Shown one piece after another: positions 26,678 to 36,948 of a DNA stretch of 64,000 bases (within the stretch, counting starts at the first letter, position 1; every line of letters starts with the position of its first letter). The DNA is taken from NCBI RefSeq assembly GCF_003570705.1, contig NZ_QWVT01000018.1, positions 84,020 to 148,019 of the forward strand, in the 5' to 3' direction. The position numbers and the translations under genes are program-made. Under the pieces are notes generated by a model that saw only the letters and a list, made by a program, of their open reading frames with translations, did no database searches and was not told the DNA's origin. The stretch is from Mesobacillus zeae (GTDB lineage: Bacteria; Bacillota; Bacilli; Bacillales; Cytobacillaceae).

Positions 26678-26729
26678 TCGTGCATGAATTTTATAGATAG
26701 AGAACTGGATTTTTAGAGGGAGGAATAAC

Positions 26730-27545
26730 ATGGAAGAAAATATTCAACCGCTGGATCCGATTGCTTTTTCACTCGGCCCCATTCAGGTTCACTGGTACGG
26801 TCTTATTATCGGAACAGGTATTGCCCTGGCGCTTTGGCTGGCGGTCAGGGAAGCGGAGCGAAGGGGTCTCGATAAAGAGCTTTTCCCTGACTTGATGCTT
26901 TGGGCAGTACCGATAGCGATTATCTGTGCGCGGATTTACTATGTGATTTTTCAATGGGATTACTATGCGCAAAATCCGGGGGAAATCCCGAAAATTTGGA
27001 ATGGCGGCATTGCCATTCATGGTGCGTTGATTGGTTCGGTGGCCACCGCGTACGTGTTTGCGCGGAAAAGAGGGGTATCCTTCTGGAAGCTTGCAGATAT
27101 AGCCGCTCCAAGCCTGATACTCGGCCAGGCAATCGGCCGCTGGGGCAATTTTATGAACCAAGAGGCGCATGGCGGTGAAGTAAGCCGTGCTTTCCTGGAA
27201 AATCTGCACTTGCCTGATTTTATCATCAACCAGATGTATATTAATGGTGCCTATTACCACCCAACATTTTTATATGAGTCTGTATGGGATTTGCTTGGGT
27301 TTGTCCTGCTGATTCTGCTGAGAAGAGTGAATCTCGGACGAGGCGAACTGTTCCTCAGCTATCTGATCTGGTACTCGGTTGGCCGCTTTTTTGTCGAAGG
27401 GCTCCGGACGGATAGCCTGATGCTGACAGAATATTTGCGGATGGCACAGACCATCTCGGTTGTTCTGATCGCAGTTTCGATTGTTTTATGGATTTACCGG
27501 AGAATTAAGGGGTATTCAAAAGTTCGGTATTTGGAAAAAGAATAG
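26730..27545 (+). CDS. lgt: Prolipoprotein diacylglyceryl transferase
   Basis: A 271-residue membrane enzyme that moves diacylglycerol from phosphatidylglycerol to the lipobox cysteine of prolipoproteins such as the NikA homologue here. Seven hydrophobic segments and conserved motifs IHGALIGSV and [14 protein letters not shown], with [13 protein letters not shown] near the end, are visible. GAGGGAGGAATAAC precedes the ATG. It is second in the hprK-lgt-yvoD-ppaX-yvoF cluster. Confidence 0.95.
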   Translation: MEENIQPLDPIAFSLGPIQVHWYGLIIGTGIALALWLAVREAERRGLDKELFPDLMLWAVPIAIICARIYYVIFQWDYYAQNPGEIPKIWNGGIAIHGALIGSVATAYVFARKRGVSFWKLADIAAPSLILGQAIGRWGNFMNQEAHGGEVSRAFLENLHLPDFIINQMYINGAYYHPTFLYESVWDLLGFVLLILLRRVNLGRGELFLSYLIWYSVGRFFVEGLRTDSLMLTEYLRMAQTISVVLIAVSIVLWIYRRIKGYSKVRYLEKE

Positions 27546-27578
27546 CCGAGGGTAAAATCTTTTTGGGGGAGATACTTC

Positions 27579-28523
27579 ATGGTTTCATCGTTGAAAAAGG
27601 GGCTCATGGTTGGCTTGAAGACAACGTGGACGCTTGGAAAAATCATTTTTCCTGTCACACTCCTTGTCTCAATCCTTCAGCATACACCGGTTTTGCCATG
27701 GATCATCCGTGCAGTGGAACCTTTGATGGGTATGCTCGGACTCTCTGGGGATGCCGCAATTCCACTTGTACTTGGTAATTTTCTTAACCTTTATGCGGCA
27801 ATTGGAGCCATTCTCACGCTTGATTTGACTGTGAAAGAGGTCTTCATCATTGCGGTAATGTTGAGTTTTTCGCATAATCTGCTGATCGAAACGGGTGTCG
27901 CACTCAAGGTTGGTGTAAAGCTTTGGATTGTGCTCGTCGTCAGGCTTGGACTAGCGCTTGTGTCTGCAGTTGTGATCAATTTCCTGTGGCAGGGAGGGTC
28001 GGAAATAGCGAAATACGGCCTTATCCCGGCAAAAGAAGAAATGGCCCAAGGCTGGGGTTCTATCCTTTTGACAGGCCTTGAAAAAGCAGGAATTGGGATT
28101 TTTCAGCTTGCGGTGATTGTCATCCCGCTGATGGTCGGAATTCAAATATTGAAAGATTTAAAGTGGCTTGATGTTTTTTCAAGATGGATTTCTCCAGCCA
28201 CAAAGGCTCTTGGCATGGAAGCAAATGCTTCCACAACGATGGCTGCCGGCCTGCTTTTCGGGCTCGCTATGGGGGCTGGCGTCATGATCCAGGCAGTCAG
28301 GGAGGATGGAGTTAGTAAAAAGGATGCGACAATTGCTTTCATTTTTCTGGTGGCCTGCCATGCAGTTGTAGAGGATACGCTGATTTTTGTCCCGCTGGGA
28401 ATCCCAGTCATCCCGCTTCTCCTGATTCGCCTTGGGGTTGCGATCTTGCTGACAGTCGCTGTCGCTTTTTTCTGGAACCGGGCCGAAGTTGCAAAAAGAA
28501 AGGAAGCATTTTATGAGCAATAA
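27579..28523 (+). CDS. yvoD: Nucleoside-recognition (Gate) domain membrane protein
   Basis: A 314-residue membrane protein with eight or more hydrophobic segments and two nucleoside-recognition/Gate-domain halves ([40 protein letters not shown]). Position between lgt and ppaX is the same as yvoD in B. subtilis. Substrate is unknown. Its end overlaps the start of ppaX by 11 bp, so the two are translated together. Confidence 0.8.
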   Translation: MVSSLKKGLMVGLKTTWTLGKIIFPVTLLVSILQHTPVLPWIIRAVEPLMGMLGLSGDAAIPLVLGNFLNLYAAIGAILTLDLTVKEVFIIAVMLSFSHNLLIETGVALKVGVKLWIVLVVRLGLALVSAVVINFLWQGGSEIAKYGLIPAKEEMAQGWGSILLTGLEKAGIGIFQLAVIVIPLMVGIQILKDLKWLDVFSRWISPATKALGMEANASTTMAAGLLFGLAMGAGVMIQAVREDGVSKKDATIAFIFLVACHAVVEDTLIFVPLGIPVIPLLLIRLGVAILLTVAVAFFWNRAEVAKRKEAFYEQ

Positions 28524-29157
28524 AATCAACACTGTCCTGTTTGATCTTGACGGTACTTTAATTGATACAAATGAATTGATTATTTCTTCGTTTCTGCATA
28601 CGCTCGAAAACTATTATCCGGGTGAATATGGGCGGGAAGAAGTCCTCCCGTTCATGGGTCCTTCTTTGAAAGAAACGTTCGGCAGCATCAATCCTGCAGC
28701 TTGTGATGAGATGATCCGCACCTACCGCGAGTATAATCTTGCGCATCATGATCTGCTTGTGAAGGAATTTGAGGGAGTGTACGAATCTGTCCGCACTCTT
28801 CACGAAAATCGTATGAAGCTGGCGATTGTTACGACGAAGCTGTCTGATGTCGTTACTATGGGCCTCAAGCTGACAAAGCTGGATGAATTTTTCCCGGTAG
28901 TAGTTGCGATTGACCATGTGACAAATCCGAAGCCTGATCCCGAGCCAGTGTTAAAGGCGCTCGATCTTCTTGGAGCATCTTCGGCGAACGCAATCATGGT
29001 AGGGGATAACCACCATGACATCCTCTCCGGGAAGAATGCCGGAACAAAAACAGCCGGGGTTGCCTGGTCTGCAAAAGGCAGGGAGCACCTGTCACGCTAT
29101 GAGCCTGACTATATGCTTGAGCGGATGCCGGACCTCTTGTCCATCGTTGGGGTGTAA
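28513..29157 (+). CDS. ppaX: Pyrophosphatase PpaX (HAD family)
   Basis: A 214-residue HAD hydrolase. Motif I is [11 protein letters not shown], motif II is VTTK, and motif III/IV is KPDPEP...MVGDNHHDI. PpaX hydrolyses the pyrophosphate made when HprK dephosphorylates HPr-Ser-P, which explains its presence in the hprK cluster. The start ATG (28513) has AAAGGAAGCATTTT upstream and lies inside the end of yvoD. Length agrees with the B. subtilis protein. Confidence 0.9.
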   Translation: MSNKINTVLFDLDGTLIDTNELIISSFLHTLENYYPGEYGREEVLPFMGPSLKETFGSINPAACDEMIRTYREYNLAHHDLLVKEFEGVYESVRTLHENRMKLAIVTTKLSDVVTMGLKLTKLDEFFPVVVAIDHVTNPKPDPEPVLKALDLLGASSANAIMVGDNHHDILSGKNAGTKTAGVAWSAKGREHLSRYEPDYMLERMPDLLSIVGV

Positions 29158-29693
29158 TGATGCGGCAAACGGAGCGACACCCGGTTGATGGAGCTAACTC
29201 TTTATGGCATGTCTACAAAACGGTGCCTTTCCTGAAAGTCGTTAAGAATTTCATTGTCATCCAGGCGGCCCGCTACACACCTTTTCTCGGCATGAAAAAT
29301 TGGCTGTACAAGACTTTTCTCCGAATGAAAGTCGGCGATCAAACATCGTTTGCCCTAATGGTTATGCTTGATGTCATGTTTCCGGAAAAAATCAGCGTAG
29401 GCAGAAATACGGTGATTGGATACAATACGACCATTCTGGCACATGAGTATTTAATCAAGGAATACCGGCTTGGCGATGTACGGATTGGAGACGAAGTGAT
29501 GATTGGAGCGAACACAACCATCCTGCCTGGAATCACCATTGGTGACGGGGCGATCGTTTCTGCAGGTACACTCGTCCATAAGGATGTCCCAGCCGGAGCC
29601 TTTGTCGGCGGAAACCCAATGAAGGTCATCTATTCGAAAAAAGAACTGGCGGAGCGCTGGAAGGATGATCCGATTTACGGAGACTTCCGTTAG
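29157..29693 (+). CDS. yvoF: Hexapeptide-repeat acyltransferase YvoF
   Basis: A 178-residue protein with a left-handed beta-helix made of hexapeptide repeats (ISVGRNTVIGYNTTILAH, VRIGDEVMIGANTTILPG, ITIGDGAIVSAGTLV). It ends VGGNPMKVIYS, the classic trimeric acetyltransferase pattern. ATG overlaps the ppaX stop (TAATG). Acceptor unknown. It closes the hprK cluster, as in B. subtilis. Confidence 0.85.
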   Translation: MMRQTERHPVDGANSLWHVYKTVPFLKVVKNFIVIQAARYTPFLGMKNWLYKTFLRMKVGDQTSFALMVMLDVMFPEKISVGRNTVIGYNTTILAHEYLIKEYRLGDVRIGDEVMIGANTTILPGITIGDGAIVSAGTLVHKDVPAGAFVGGNPMKVIYSKKELAERWKDDPIYGDFR

Positions 29694-29731
29694 CTTGAAA
29701 ATCGCCGCTCTTATAATGAGCCTACTCTTTT

Positions 29732-29764
29732 CCCTGCTATCTCCTCGGATAGCAGGGTTTTTAT
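29732..29764 (+). terminator. Terminator of the hprK-yvoF cluster
   Basis: CCCTGCTATC (29732-29741) pairs perfectly with GATAGCAGGG (29748-29757), followed by TTTTTATT. Confidence 0.9.
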
Positions 29765-29822
29765 TATATAAAAATAATAATAAATATGAAAATTCTCAAT
29801 AATTAATCTTAATGACATTTTC

Positions 29823-29851
29823 TTGTCTTTTCTCCAAAATTGTAATATATT
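29823..29851 (+). promoter_or_regulatory. SigA promoter of the symporter gene
   Basis: TTGTCT (29823-29828), a 17-bp spacer and TATATT (29846-29851) lie 36 bp before the start codon at 29887. Confidence 0.6.
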
Positions 29852-29886
29852 TTTCTAGTATTATGAAAAATTGAGGGAGGTATCGC

Positions 29887-31143
29887 ATGAAAAGAATTGG
29901 ATTGGCTTGGCAGATTTTAATCGGATTAGTGCTCGGTATCATTGTTGGTGCCTTATTTTATGGAAATACGCAGATAGGGACATATTTACAGCCTATTGGC
30001 GATATCTTTTTAAGATTAATAAAAATGATTGTTGTTCCGATCGTTATCTCCAGTATCATCATTGGAGTTGCAAGCGTCGGGGACACAAAGAAGCTTGGCC
30101 GCCTTGGCGGAAAAACGATTATTTATTTTGAAGTTATCACAACAATTGCCATCATTCTTGGAATCGTTGTGGCTAACGTGTTCCACCCAGGGACAGGCGT
30201 TGATATGAGTTCACTTGAAAAAACAGATATTGGCAGCTACGTAGAAACAGCAAAATCAGTCGAAAGTCATGGATTTGCAGATACCATTGTTAACATCGTT
30301 CCGACAAATATTTTCGGTGCAATGGTTGAAGGAAACATGCTTGCCATCATCTTCTTCTCCGTCCTGTTTGGCCTTGGAGTAATGGCAATCGGAGAAAAAG
30401 GGAAACCGGTATTGGCGTTCTTCCAGGGAACGGCGGATACGATGTTCTACATGACCAACCAAATTATGAAATTTGCTCCATTTGGTGTTTTTGCACTGAT
30501 TGGTGTAACCGTATCCAAATTTGGAATCGCATCACTCATTCCGCTTGGAAAGCTTGTAATAACAGTCTACTTAACAATGGCCTTCTTCGTGATTGTGGTC
30601 CTTGGTTTGGTAGCAAGGTATGCGGGTGTCAACATATTCAATCTTCTAAAATACTTAAAAGATGAATTGATTCTAGCCTACTCAACTGCAAGCTCAGAGA
30701 CCGTATTGCCAAAAATCATGGAGAAGATGGAGAAATACGGGTGCCCGAAAGCGATTACATCGTTCGTCATTCCGACGGGCTATTCCTTTAACCTTGACGG
30801 GTCGACCCTGTACCAGGCAATTGCGGCAATCTTCATTGCCCAGATGTACGGCATTGATCTCTCGCTGGCGGATCAGCTTTCGCTGGTACTTGTCCTGATG
30901 GTTACATCGAAAGGGATTGCTGGCGTTCCGGGTGTTTCATTTGTCGTCCTACTTGCTACTCTTGGCACAGTGGGAATCCCAGTTGCAGGCCTTGCCTTCA
31001 TCGCGGGAATCGACCGTATCCTTGACATGGCAAGAACGGCTGTCAACGTAGTCGGCAATTCGCTTGGCGCAATTGTCATCTCTAAATGGGAAGGCGAATT
31101 CAAACCGACAACCGAACAAGAACGGGAAGAAATGGCAGCTTAA
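29887..31143 (+). CDS. gltP: Dicarboxylate/amino acid:cation symporter (GltP/GltT type)
   Basis: A 418-residue DAACS family transporter. The family landmarks are present: the serine-rich re-entrant loop YSTASSETVLPKIM, the substrate/cation motif IPTGYSFNLDGSTLYQAIA, and the second hairpin ASKGIAGVPGVSF-like segment (TSKGIAGVPGVSFVVLLATL). It imports glutamate/aspartate or C4-dicarboxylates with protons or sodium. The exact substrate cannot be read off. GAGGGAGGTATCGC precedes the ATG. It is flanked by its own promoter and terminator. Confidence 0.88.
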   Translation: MKRIGLAWQILIGLVLGIIVGALFYGNTQIGTYLQPIGDIFLRLIKMIVVPIVISSIIIGVASVGDTKKLGRLGGKTIIYFEVITTIAIILGIVVANVFHPGTGVDMSSLEKTDIGSYVETAKSVESHGFADTIVNIVPTNIFGAMVEGNMLAIIFFSVLFGLGVMAIGEKGKPVLAFFQGTADTMFYMTNQIMKFAPFGVFALIGVTVSKFGIASLIPLGKLVITVYLTMAFFVIVVLGLVARYAGVNIFNLLKYLKDELILAYSTASSETVLPKIMEKMEKYGCPKAITSFVIPTGYSFNLDGSTLYQAIAAIFIAQMYGIDLSLADQLSLVLVLMVTSKGIAGVPGVSFVVLLATLGTVGIPVAGLAFIAGIDRILDMARTAVNVVGNSLGAIVISKWEGEFKPTTEQEREEMAA

Positions 31144-31173
31144 AATCATGCCAGTTTTAACAAAGAACAGCTT

Positions 31174-31210
31174 AAAAAAGAGATTGGTTCAAATGAACCA
31201 GTCTCTTTTT
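31174..31210 (+). terminator. Terminator of gltP
   Basis: AAAAAGAGATTGGTTC pairs with GAACCAGTCTCTTTTT (one G-T), ending in a T-run. Confidence 0.8.
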
Positions 31211-31363
31211 ATATGCTGAATTATTATTGTAAAAACAGCTCAATTCTATTCTGTCATAACATTTAAGCCTAATAGGAAGATAGTCTGATTGTTATGCAAG
31301 GATAAGATTATTAAGAGGCTTCTCCTTCGGCTGTTCTGAGATTGTTTCCTGCTGGTATGATCT

Positions 31364-32193
31364 TTATTTTTCATGATCATCGACAAACCGTCTATTCTCG
31401 AGTACGGCGATTGTGTCAAATTCCTTCACAAGTAAATCAAGGCTTTTCTTCAGTTCATCCCCCCGAAATCGGGCGCTCATGCCCTGTAATGGCAGCCTCA
31501 GGCCGCAATGCGTGCAGTTTTTCTACAGATGTTCTGAATGCTTCCCAGGCTGTTGTTAAATAACGCGGGGGCCCGCTGATTTCTTTTGGGTCACCATTTT
31601 GTAGAGGGACTCCTGCTTGACGGTGACAAAAGCATCGCCGGCAATATCAGGGTTCGGTCATCCTCGCGAAAAAGAGAAATGTGGCCCAGCGAATGGCCTG
31701 GAGTTTGAATCCATTTCCACTCAGGAAGCGCTGGGACTGATCCGTCCATTGGAAGAGCATGCACCCGCTCCTCAAGCTGAGTGCCTTCATTCGGATAGAA
31801 CGCAGCCATTTTCGTAAGCATCCCTCCATCAACAGTCGGACCCGGTTTCGGATAATCTTTTACACTTGTCAAAAAAAGCAGTGCCAATTCATGCGCGAAG
31901 ATCTGAACGTTCCACCGCTCGGCCCAAATCCCTCAGCGCACCCACATGGTCGAAATGCCGTGTGTCATCACGGTTTTTGGAGGGTTGTTAGACCCGAATA
32001 GCCTTTCCGCCTCCTCCTCTATTTTATCTGCCGATCGCGGCATCCCTGCATCTACCAAAACCCATTCATTCTCCTCACCAGGAACACCGATAAAAACGAC
32101 ATTCACGATTTGGACTGGCAAATAACTGACCGCAGCTGCCACCGCTGTCCACTGAAGTAACGGGTATAAACCTTTTTCTGAACTGCTTTCCAT
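31364..32193 (-). pseudogene. MBL-fold metallo-hydrolase pseudogene
   Basis: The start ATG (32193) has AAGGAGGGCATTTT upstream and the N-terminus (QIVNVVFIGVPGEENEWVLV, DAGMPRSADKIEEEAERLFG) is a normal beta-lactamase fold. The frame breaks inside the metal-binding motif: MTHG is followed by a slip that destroys HFDHVGAL. Fragments continue in other frames: VKDYPKPGPTVDGGMLTKMA, WKWIQTPGHSLGHISLFRED, and then AGDAFVTVKQESLYKMVTQK after another slip. They reach a C-terminal AITGHERPISGG and a TAA at 31364. At least three indels make it inactive. Its substrate is unknown. Confidence 0.8.
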
Positions 32194-32272
32194 AAAATGC
32201 CCTCCTTTCATGGTTCTTCCCTCTTTTACCCAGAGCGTCCAGCAGGAAACGGGAATTCATCGTTGATTTTGG

Positions 32273-32301
32273 TTGACGGGAGGGGAGATGCACGTTAAAA
32301 T
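32273..32301 (+). promoter_or_regulatory. Promoter of the his operon
   Basis: TTGACG (32273-32278), a 17-bp spacer and TAAAAT (32296-32301) form a good SigA promoter 97 bp before hisZ. No histidine-codon leader peptide or T-box was found in the leader. Confidence 0.7.
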
Positions 32302-32397
32302 ACTGATAACTTCAACTTGTTAGCATATTAGTGAACTAAAGGATTTTCTTATCTTGTCCGGGCGGAAGCATCGTGACGATTGTAAAGGGTGAATATA

Positions 32398-33582
32398 ATG
32401 AGCCGATTATTCATGTTTGAAAAGCCGCTGGGCATGAGGGATACATTGCCTGACCTTTATGAACGGAAACAGCATGTCCGTGCTGCGGTGGAATCAGAAA
32501 TGAAGCGCTGGGGATACCGGTTTATCCTTACTCCTACACTGGAATATTATGAAACGATTGGTGAGGCATCGGCGATTCTCGACCAGCAGCTGTTCAAGCT
32601 TCTTGATAAAGAGGGCCATACGCTAGTCCTTAGGCCGGATATGACGGCACCAATTGCACGGGTGGCAGCCTCTAAGCTGTTAAAAGAAGATCTGCCATTA
32701 AGGCTGGGCTATTGCGCGAGTGTCTTCCGGTCACAGCAGCGCGAGGGTGGCAGGCCGGCAGAGTTTGAACAAATCGGGGCAGAGTGCATCGGGGATAAAA
32801 CAGTGAGTGCCGATGGCGAAATGATCGCCCTTTCGATTGCCTCATTAAAAGAAGCAGGCCTTGAGAATTTTCAATTATCTGTCGGCCACTCGGCTTTCGT
32901 CAAGGAACTGTTTGTCCATATCCTCGGGACGGAAGAACGTGCGCGCGGCCTGATGAAATATTTATATGAAAAAAACTACGTGGGCTACCGCGAGCATGTA
33001 AAATCGCTGCCTCTTTCTTCAATCGACACGCAGCGCCTTCTGTCTTTCCTCGAACTTCGCGGAGGACAGGAAGTCCTTGAAAAAGCTCATTCTCTTATTG
33101 AGCTGGGGCAGGGAAAAGAAGCGATCGGCGATCTTGAGGAATTATGGGGAATACTCGTTGATTACGGTGAGGAAGAGCGAATCTTTTTCGATTTAACGCT
33201 CGTCAGCCACATGAGCTATTATACAGGCATCGTTTTTGAAATTTATGCCGGACAGGTCGGGTTTCCGATTGGAAGTGGCGGCCGCTATGACGGGCTGTTG
33301 CGGAAATTCGGAAAAATCACGGGGGCAACAGGTTTTGCCATTCGCCTTGACAGTTTGCTTGAAGCGCTTGGGGAAAGAGGCGAAAGCGGGCAGCCTGCCT
33401 GCATCCTGTTCAGCCCGGAGCGGAGGAAAGAAGCGTGCGGACTTGCTGCTTCCCGCCGGAAACAAGGCGAGTGGGTCGTTCTCCAGGATATTTCCGGAGT
33501 AAGCAATCTTGATGCCTGCACTAAACAATTTTCCGATACTGTCTTTTTAGTCGGAAAGGCGGGGAGGGAAAAAAGAACATGA
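32398..33582 (+). CDS. hisZ: ATP phosphoribosyltransferase regulatory subunit
   Basis: A 394-residue HisRS-like protein without tRNA-charging function, required to activate and feedback-regulate the short-form HisG. The class II synthetase-like motifs are present: [31 protein letters not shown] and [12 protein letters not shown]...[15 protein letters not shown] chose ATG at 32398 (AAAGGGTGAATATA upstream) over a GTG 9 bp earlier. It overlaps hisG by 4 bp. Confidence 0.92.
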   Translation: MSRLFMFEKPLGMRDTLPDLYERKQHVRAAVESEMKRWGYRFILTPTLEYYETIGEASAILDQQLFKLLDKEGHTLVLRPDMTAPIARVAASKLLKEDLPLRLGYCASVFRSQQREGGRPAEFEQIGAECIGDKTVSADGEMIALSIASLKEAGLENFQLSVGHSAFVKELFVHILGTEERARGLMKYLYEKNYVGYREHVKSLPLSSIDTQRLLSFLELRGGQEVLEKAHSLIELGQGKEAIGDLEELWGILVDYGEEERIFFDLTLVSHMSYYTGIVFEIYAGQVGFPIGSGGRYDGLLRKFGKITGATGFAIRLDSLLEALGERGESGQPACILFSPERRKEACGLAASRRKQGEWVVLQDISGVSNLDACTKQFSDTVFLVGKAGREKRT

Positions 33583-34205
33583 CGGAGCAGCTGACGATTG
33601 CCATGCCGAAGGGCCGGATTTTTCGTGAGGCGGCGAATCTTCTTAGGCGTGCGGGGTACAGGCTGCCGCCAGAGTTTGAGGATTCAAGGAAACTGATCAT
33701 CGAGGTAGAGGATGAACAGTTCAGGTTTATTCTTGCAAAGCCGATGGATGTAGCAACATATGTCGAGCACGGTGTAGCCGATCTGGGGATTGCCGGCAAA
33801 GATGTGCTGCTGGAAGAAGAGCGGGATGTTTACGAACTCCTCGACTTGAAGATCAGCAGCTGTTACCTCGCAGTTGCCGGCTTGCCTGATGCAAAAATAA
33901 ATGAAGTGGCGCCAAAAGTGGCGACAAAGTATCCAAACGTGGCGACTGCCTATTTTCGCGAGCAGGGCGAACAGGTCGAAATCATCACGCTGAATGGCTC
34001 TATTGAGCTGGCCCCGCTTGTCGGACTGGCAGACCGGATAGTTGATATAGTTTCAACTGGCAGAACTCTGAAGGAAAACGGCCTTGTTGAAATGGAGCAT
34101 ATTGCCCCTGTGACTTCAAGGCTGATCGTCAATCCTGTCAGCTACCGGATCAAGGATGCCGGGATCAGCGGAATCGTGAGAGCATTGACTGAAGTGATGG
34201 ACTAA
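33579..34205 (+). CDS. hisG: ATP phosphoribosyltransferase, short form
   Basis: A 208-residue catalytic subunit that joins ATP and PRPP in the first step of histidine synthesis. It lacks the C-terminal regulatory domain of long HisG, so it depends on HisZ encoded just before it. Motifs: [10 protein letters not shown] at the start, [13 protein letters not shown], and the PRPP loop [18 protein letters not shown] overlaps the hisZ stop (ATGA). Confidence 0.95.
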   Translation: MTEQLTIAMPKGRIFREAANLLRRAGYRLPPEFEDSRKLIIEVEDEQFRFILAKPMDVATYVEHGVADLGIAGKDVLLEEERDVYELLDLKISSCYLAVAGLPDAKINEVAPKVATKYPNVATAYFREQGEQVEIITLNGSIELAPLVGLADRIVDIVSTGRTLKENGLVEMEHIAPVTSRLIVNPVSYRIKDAGISGIVRALTEVMD

Positions 34206-34240
34206 AGCAAGCAGCTGACAACTTTGAAAGGATGATTCTT

Positions 34241-35512
34241 TTGAAAATAATGAATCTGGAAAAGGGTGTCTCCATCAAAAGGACGGTGGATGGAGGAACC
34301 GAAATGCAGCGTCAGGCAGCTAGAAAAATTATCGCTGATGTCCGGCAGCGGGGAGACGAAGCACTTCGCTTTTATACGGAGAAGTTTGACGGCGCGGCCC
34401 CTGATTCTCTTCTCATTAAACGAGAGGAAGTCGAAGAAGCATACAAGCACGTGGAGGAAAACCTTGTGGAGATAATTCGCGAAGCAGCCGGGCGAATACG
34501 TTCCTATCATGAAAAACAGCTTCGGCCCTCCTGGATGGAAACTTCCGATGATGGCACGATCCTCGGACAAAAAATCACCCCTCTTGATTCTGTTGGCATT
34601 TACGTACCAGGCGGAACGGCTGCATACCCTTCCTCTGTGCTGATGAACGTAATTCCGGCACGGGTTGCTGGCGTCAGGAGGATCGTTGTCATTTCTCCTC
34701 CCGGTGCGGATGGAAAGCTTCCGCCTGCAGTTCTGGTCGCAGCAGATATTGCGGGTGTGGAGGAAATATACAAAGCGGGCGGCGCCCAGGCGGTTGCAGC
34801 GCTGGCTTACGGAACTGAAACGATTGGAAGCGTGGATAAAATCACGGGTCCAGGCAATATATATGTTGCTTTGGCGAAACGCGAGGTGTTTGGAGACGTT
34901 GCGATTGACATGATTGCCGGTCCGAGCGAAATCGCCGTGCTGGCGGATGATACAGCTTGTCCAGATGAGATTGCGGCGGACCTTTTGTCACAGGCTGAGC
35001 ACGACCTGATGGCCTGCAGTGTACTGATCACGGTCTCCCGCTCTCTTGCTGTGGACGTGAGCCAGGAAGTCAAAAAGCAGCTTGCTGTGCTTCCCCGGAA
35101 AGACATTGCCGGCCGAGCGCTTGAAGATTTTGGCGCCATTTATATTGCCGACAGCATGGAGGAAGCTATACAAGCGGTGAACGAGCTCGCACCCGAGCAT
35201 CTTGAAATTTTGACAGAGGATCCAATCGAGGTACTGGGCCGTATCCGTCATGCAGGAGCGATTTTCCTTGGACGCTATAGCACGGAGCCTGTCGGAGATT
35301 ACTTTGCCGGGCCGAGCCATGTATTGCCGACAAACGGAACAGCACGCTTTTCCAGTCCGCTTGGTGTGGACGATTTTCAAAAAAAATCGAGCATTATTCG
35401 TTACAGCGGGCAGGCATTGAAGGAGCATGGCAGGAAGATTGCCGGTTTTGCCCGTCTTGAAGGACTTGAGGCACATGCCAGGGCAGTTGAGACTCGGTTG
35501 GATAAAATATGA
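34241..35512 (+). CDS. hisD: Histidinol dehydrogenase
   Basis: A 423-residue zinc enzyme that oxidises histidinol to histidine in the last two steps. The signature region ...[29 protein letters not shown] and the His pair in [11 protein letters not shown] with [14 protein letters not shown] are present. I favour the TTG at 34241 (AAAGGATG 8 nt upstream). An ATG at 34232 overlaps that ribosome site, and ATG 34250 is also possible. The last 23 codons are duplicated downstream as a decayed tandem copy. Confidence 0.93.
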   Translation: MKIMNLEKGVSIKRTVDGGTEMQRQAARKIIADVRQRGDEALRFYTEKFDGAAPDSLLIKREEVEEAYKHVEENLVEIIREAAGRIRSYHEKQLRPSWMETSDDGTILGQKITPLDSVGIYVPGGTAAYPSSVLMNVIPARVAGVRRIVVISPPGADGKLPPAVLVAADIAGVEEIYKAGGAQAVAALAYGTETIGSVDKITGPGNIYVALAKREVFGDVAIDMIAGPSEIAVLADDTACPDEIAADLLSQAEHDLMACSVLITVSRSLAVDVSQEVKKQLAVLPRKDIAGRALEDFGAIYIADSMEEAIQAVNELAPEHLEILTEDPIEVLGRIRHAGAIFLGRYSTEPVGDYFAGPSHVLPTNGTARFSSPLGVDDFQKKSSIIRYSGQALKEHGRKIAGFARLEGLEAHARAVETRLDKI

Positions 35513-35515
35513 ACC

Positions 35516-35581
35516 TTTGCCCGTCTTGGAGGACTTGAAGCACATGACGGGTAGTTGATCCCGTTTGAATAAAAGATAACC
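35516..35581 (+). repeat. Decayed tandem duplicate of the hisD 3' end
   Basis: The stretch from 35516 repeats 35447-35512 with a 69-bp offset (23 codons, in frame). TTTGCCCGTCTTG-AGGACTTG and GCACATG are shared, and both copies end in ATAAAA-ATGA/GATAAC. The copy reads FARLGGLEAHDG and then stops at TAG. It fills most of the hisD-hisB gap. Confidence 0.85.
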
Positions 35582-35600
35582 GCATGCAGGAGGGAACGGC

Positions 35601-36188
35601 ATGGAAAGAATCTCGACAGTCCGCAGGAAAACGAATGAAACAAAAGTTGAACTGATTTTCGGCATTGATGGGGAAGGAAAAGCGGACCTCGAAACCGGCG
35701 TCCCTTTTCTCTCGCATATGCTCGATTTATTTGCGAAACACGGCCAGTTTGACCTTGCGGTTGTCGCAAAAGGGGACATCGAAGTGGATGACCACCATAC
35801 GGTTGAGGATATTGGTATTTGCCTAGGCCAGGCACTTCGGGAAGCGCTTGGCGACAAAAAAGGGATCAAACGATACGGGAGTGCGCTCGTACCCATGGAT
35901 GAAGCACTCGCCCAGGTGGCAATCGACCTCAGCAATCGCCCGCATCTTGAAATGAGGGCTGACTTCCCTGCTGCTAAGGTAGGTACATTTGATACAGAGC
36001 TTGTTCATGAGTTTTTGTGGAAGCTTGCACTTGAAGCGCGAATGAATCTTCACATAATTGTCCACTACGGGAAAAATACCCACCACATGATTGAAGCTGT
36101 TTTTAAAGCATTAGGAAGGGCGCTCGACGAGGCGGCGGCAATTGACCCGCGGATCAAAGGAGTTCCATCCTCAAAAGGGGTCCTTTAA
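35601..36188 (+). CDS. hisB: Imidazoleglycerol-phosphate dehydratase
   Basis: A 195-residue manganese enzyme for step six of the pathway, the single-function form without the phosphatase domain. Metal-binding motifs DDHHTVEDIG (about 67) and HIIVHYGKNTHHMIEAVFKA (about 150) are intact, along with the family start RKTNETKVEL. GGAGGGAACGGC precedes the ATG. Confidence 0.95.
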   Translation: MERISTVRRKTNETKVELIFGIDGEGKADLETGVPFLSHMLDLFAKHGQFDLAVVAKGDIEVDDHHTVEDIGICLGQALREALGDKKGIKRYGSALVPMDEALAQVAIDLSNRPHLEMRADFPAAKVGTFDTELVHEFLWKLALEARMNLHIIVHYGKNTHHMIEAVFKALGRALDEAAAIDPRIKGVPSSKGVL

Positions 36189-36226
36189 TCATAAGGTGAG
36201 ACATACAGGGAAGGGAATGTGTACGG

Positions 36227-36895
36227 ATGATTGGCATCGTCGATTATGGGATGGGCAACTTGTTCAGTGTGACAAAAGCGCTGGAACGCCTTGGGGCAGC
36301 ATGCTTTGTTTCTGAGGACAGCGAGGAGTTATCTAGGGCTGACAGCCTTTTGATTCCGGGAGTTGGTTCTTTCCGTGATGCGATGGAGCGGCTCGATGAA
36401 TCAGGGCTTGTCAGCATGATCCGTGATTTTGCGGGTACTGGAAAGCCGGTGCTGGGCATCTGCCTCGGAATGCAGCTATTGTTTGAAGAAAGTATGGAAA
36501 ATGGCGGAGGCAAAGGCCTTGGCCTTCTAAAGGGGAGCGTGGAGCGGTTCCCTGGCGTGGATACGGCTGGCCTTCCTTACAAGGTGCCGCATATGGGTTG
36601 GAACGAACTGAGGTTTGTGAATCCTTCTCCGATCCTTAGAGATGCTGGCGAGGGTCATGTCTATTTTGTCCACTCTTATTATGTAAAAAATGCTGACAGG
36701 GGCACTTTACTGGCGGTTTGCGACTACGGCGAAGAGGTGCCGGCTGTTGTCGGCAAAGGCAATATTTTCGGCATGCAGTTCCACCCTGAAAAAAGTGGGA
36801 ACCTTGGAATGGAGCTTCTCGGCAATTTTACAAGGATAGATGCCTGCGTTTCTGGAAGAGCGGACGTCTTGAAATGGGACTCGTCGAGGAATTGA
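36227..36895 (+). CDS. hisH: Imidazole glycerol phosphate synthase, glutaminase subunit
   Basis: A 222-residue class I glutamine amidotransferase that supplies ammonia to HisF. The nucleophile is in GICLGMQLLFE, the His-Glu of the triad in MQFHPEKSGNLG, and the N-terminal motif is DYGMGNLFSVTKAL. It is about ten residues longer than usual at the C-terminus (CVSGRADVLKWDSSRN), where there are no conserved positions. Confidence 0.93.
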   Translation: MIGIVDYGMGNLFSVTKALERLGAACFVSEDSEELSRADSLLIPGVGSFRDAMERLDESGLVSMIRDFAGTGKPVLGICLGMQLLFEESMENGGGKGLGLLKGSVERFPGVDTAGLPYKVPHMGWNELRFVNPSPILRDAGEGHVYFVHSYYVKNADRGTLLAVCDYGEEVPAVVGKGNIFGMQFHPEKSGNLGMELLGNFTRIDACVSGRADVLKWDSSRN

Positions 36896-36948
36896 CTGTA
36901 ATGGACGCTCTCAGCAAGGCTTATTTTGAAGAATGAGGAGGCGGAGTG

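Noticed and set aside
26173..26685. 170-codon frame antisense to hprK
   Set aside because: It is a shadow of the conserved HPr kinase gene without its own ribosome site.
32302..32397. T-box or histidine leader peptide for the his operon
   Set aside because: No T-box core sequence, no run of histidine codons and no terminator in the leader.
35394..35935. Long minus-strand frames across the hisD-hisB junction
   Set aside because: They are shadows of intact hisD and hisB, and the cysteine/serine-rich products have no family features.
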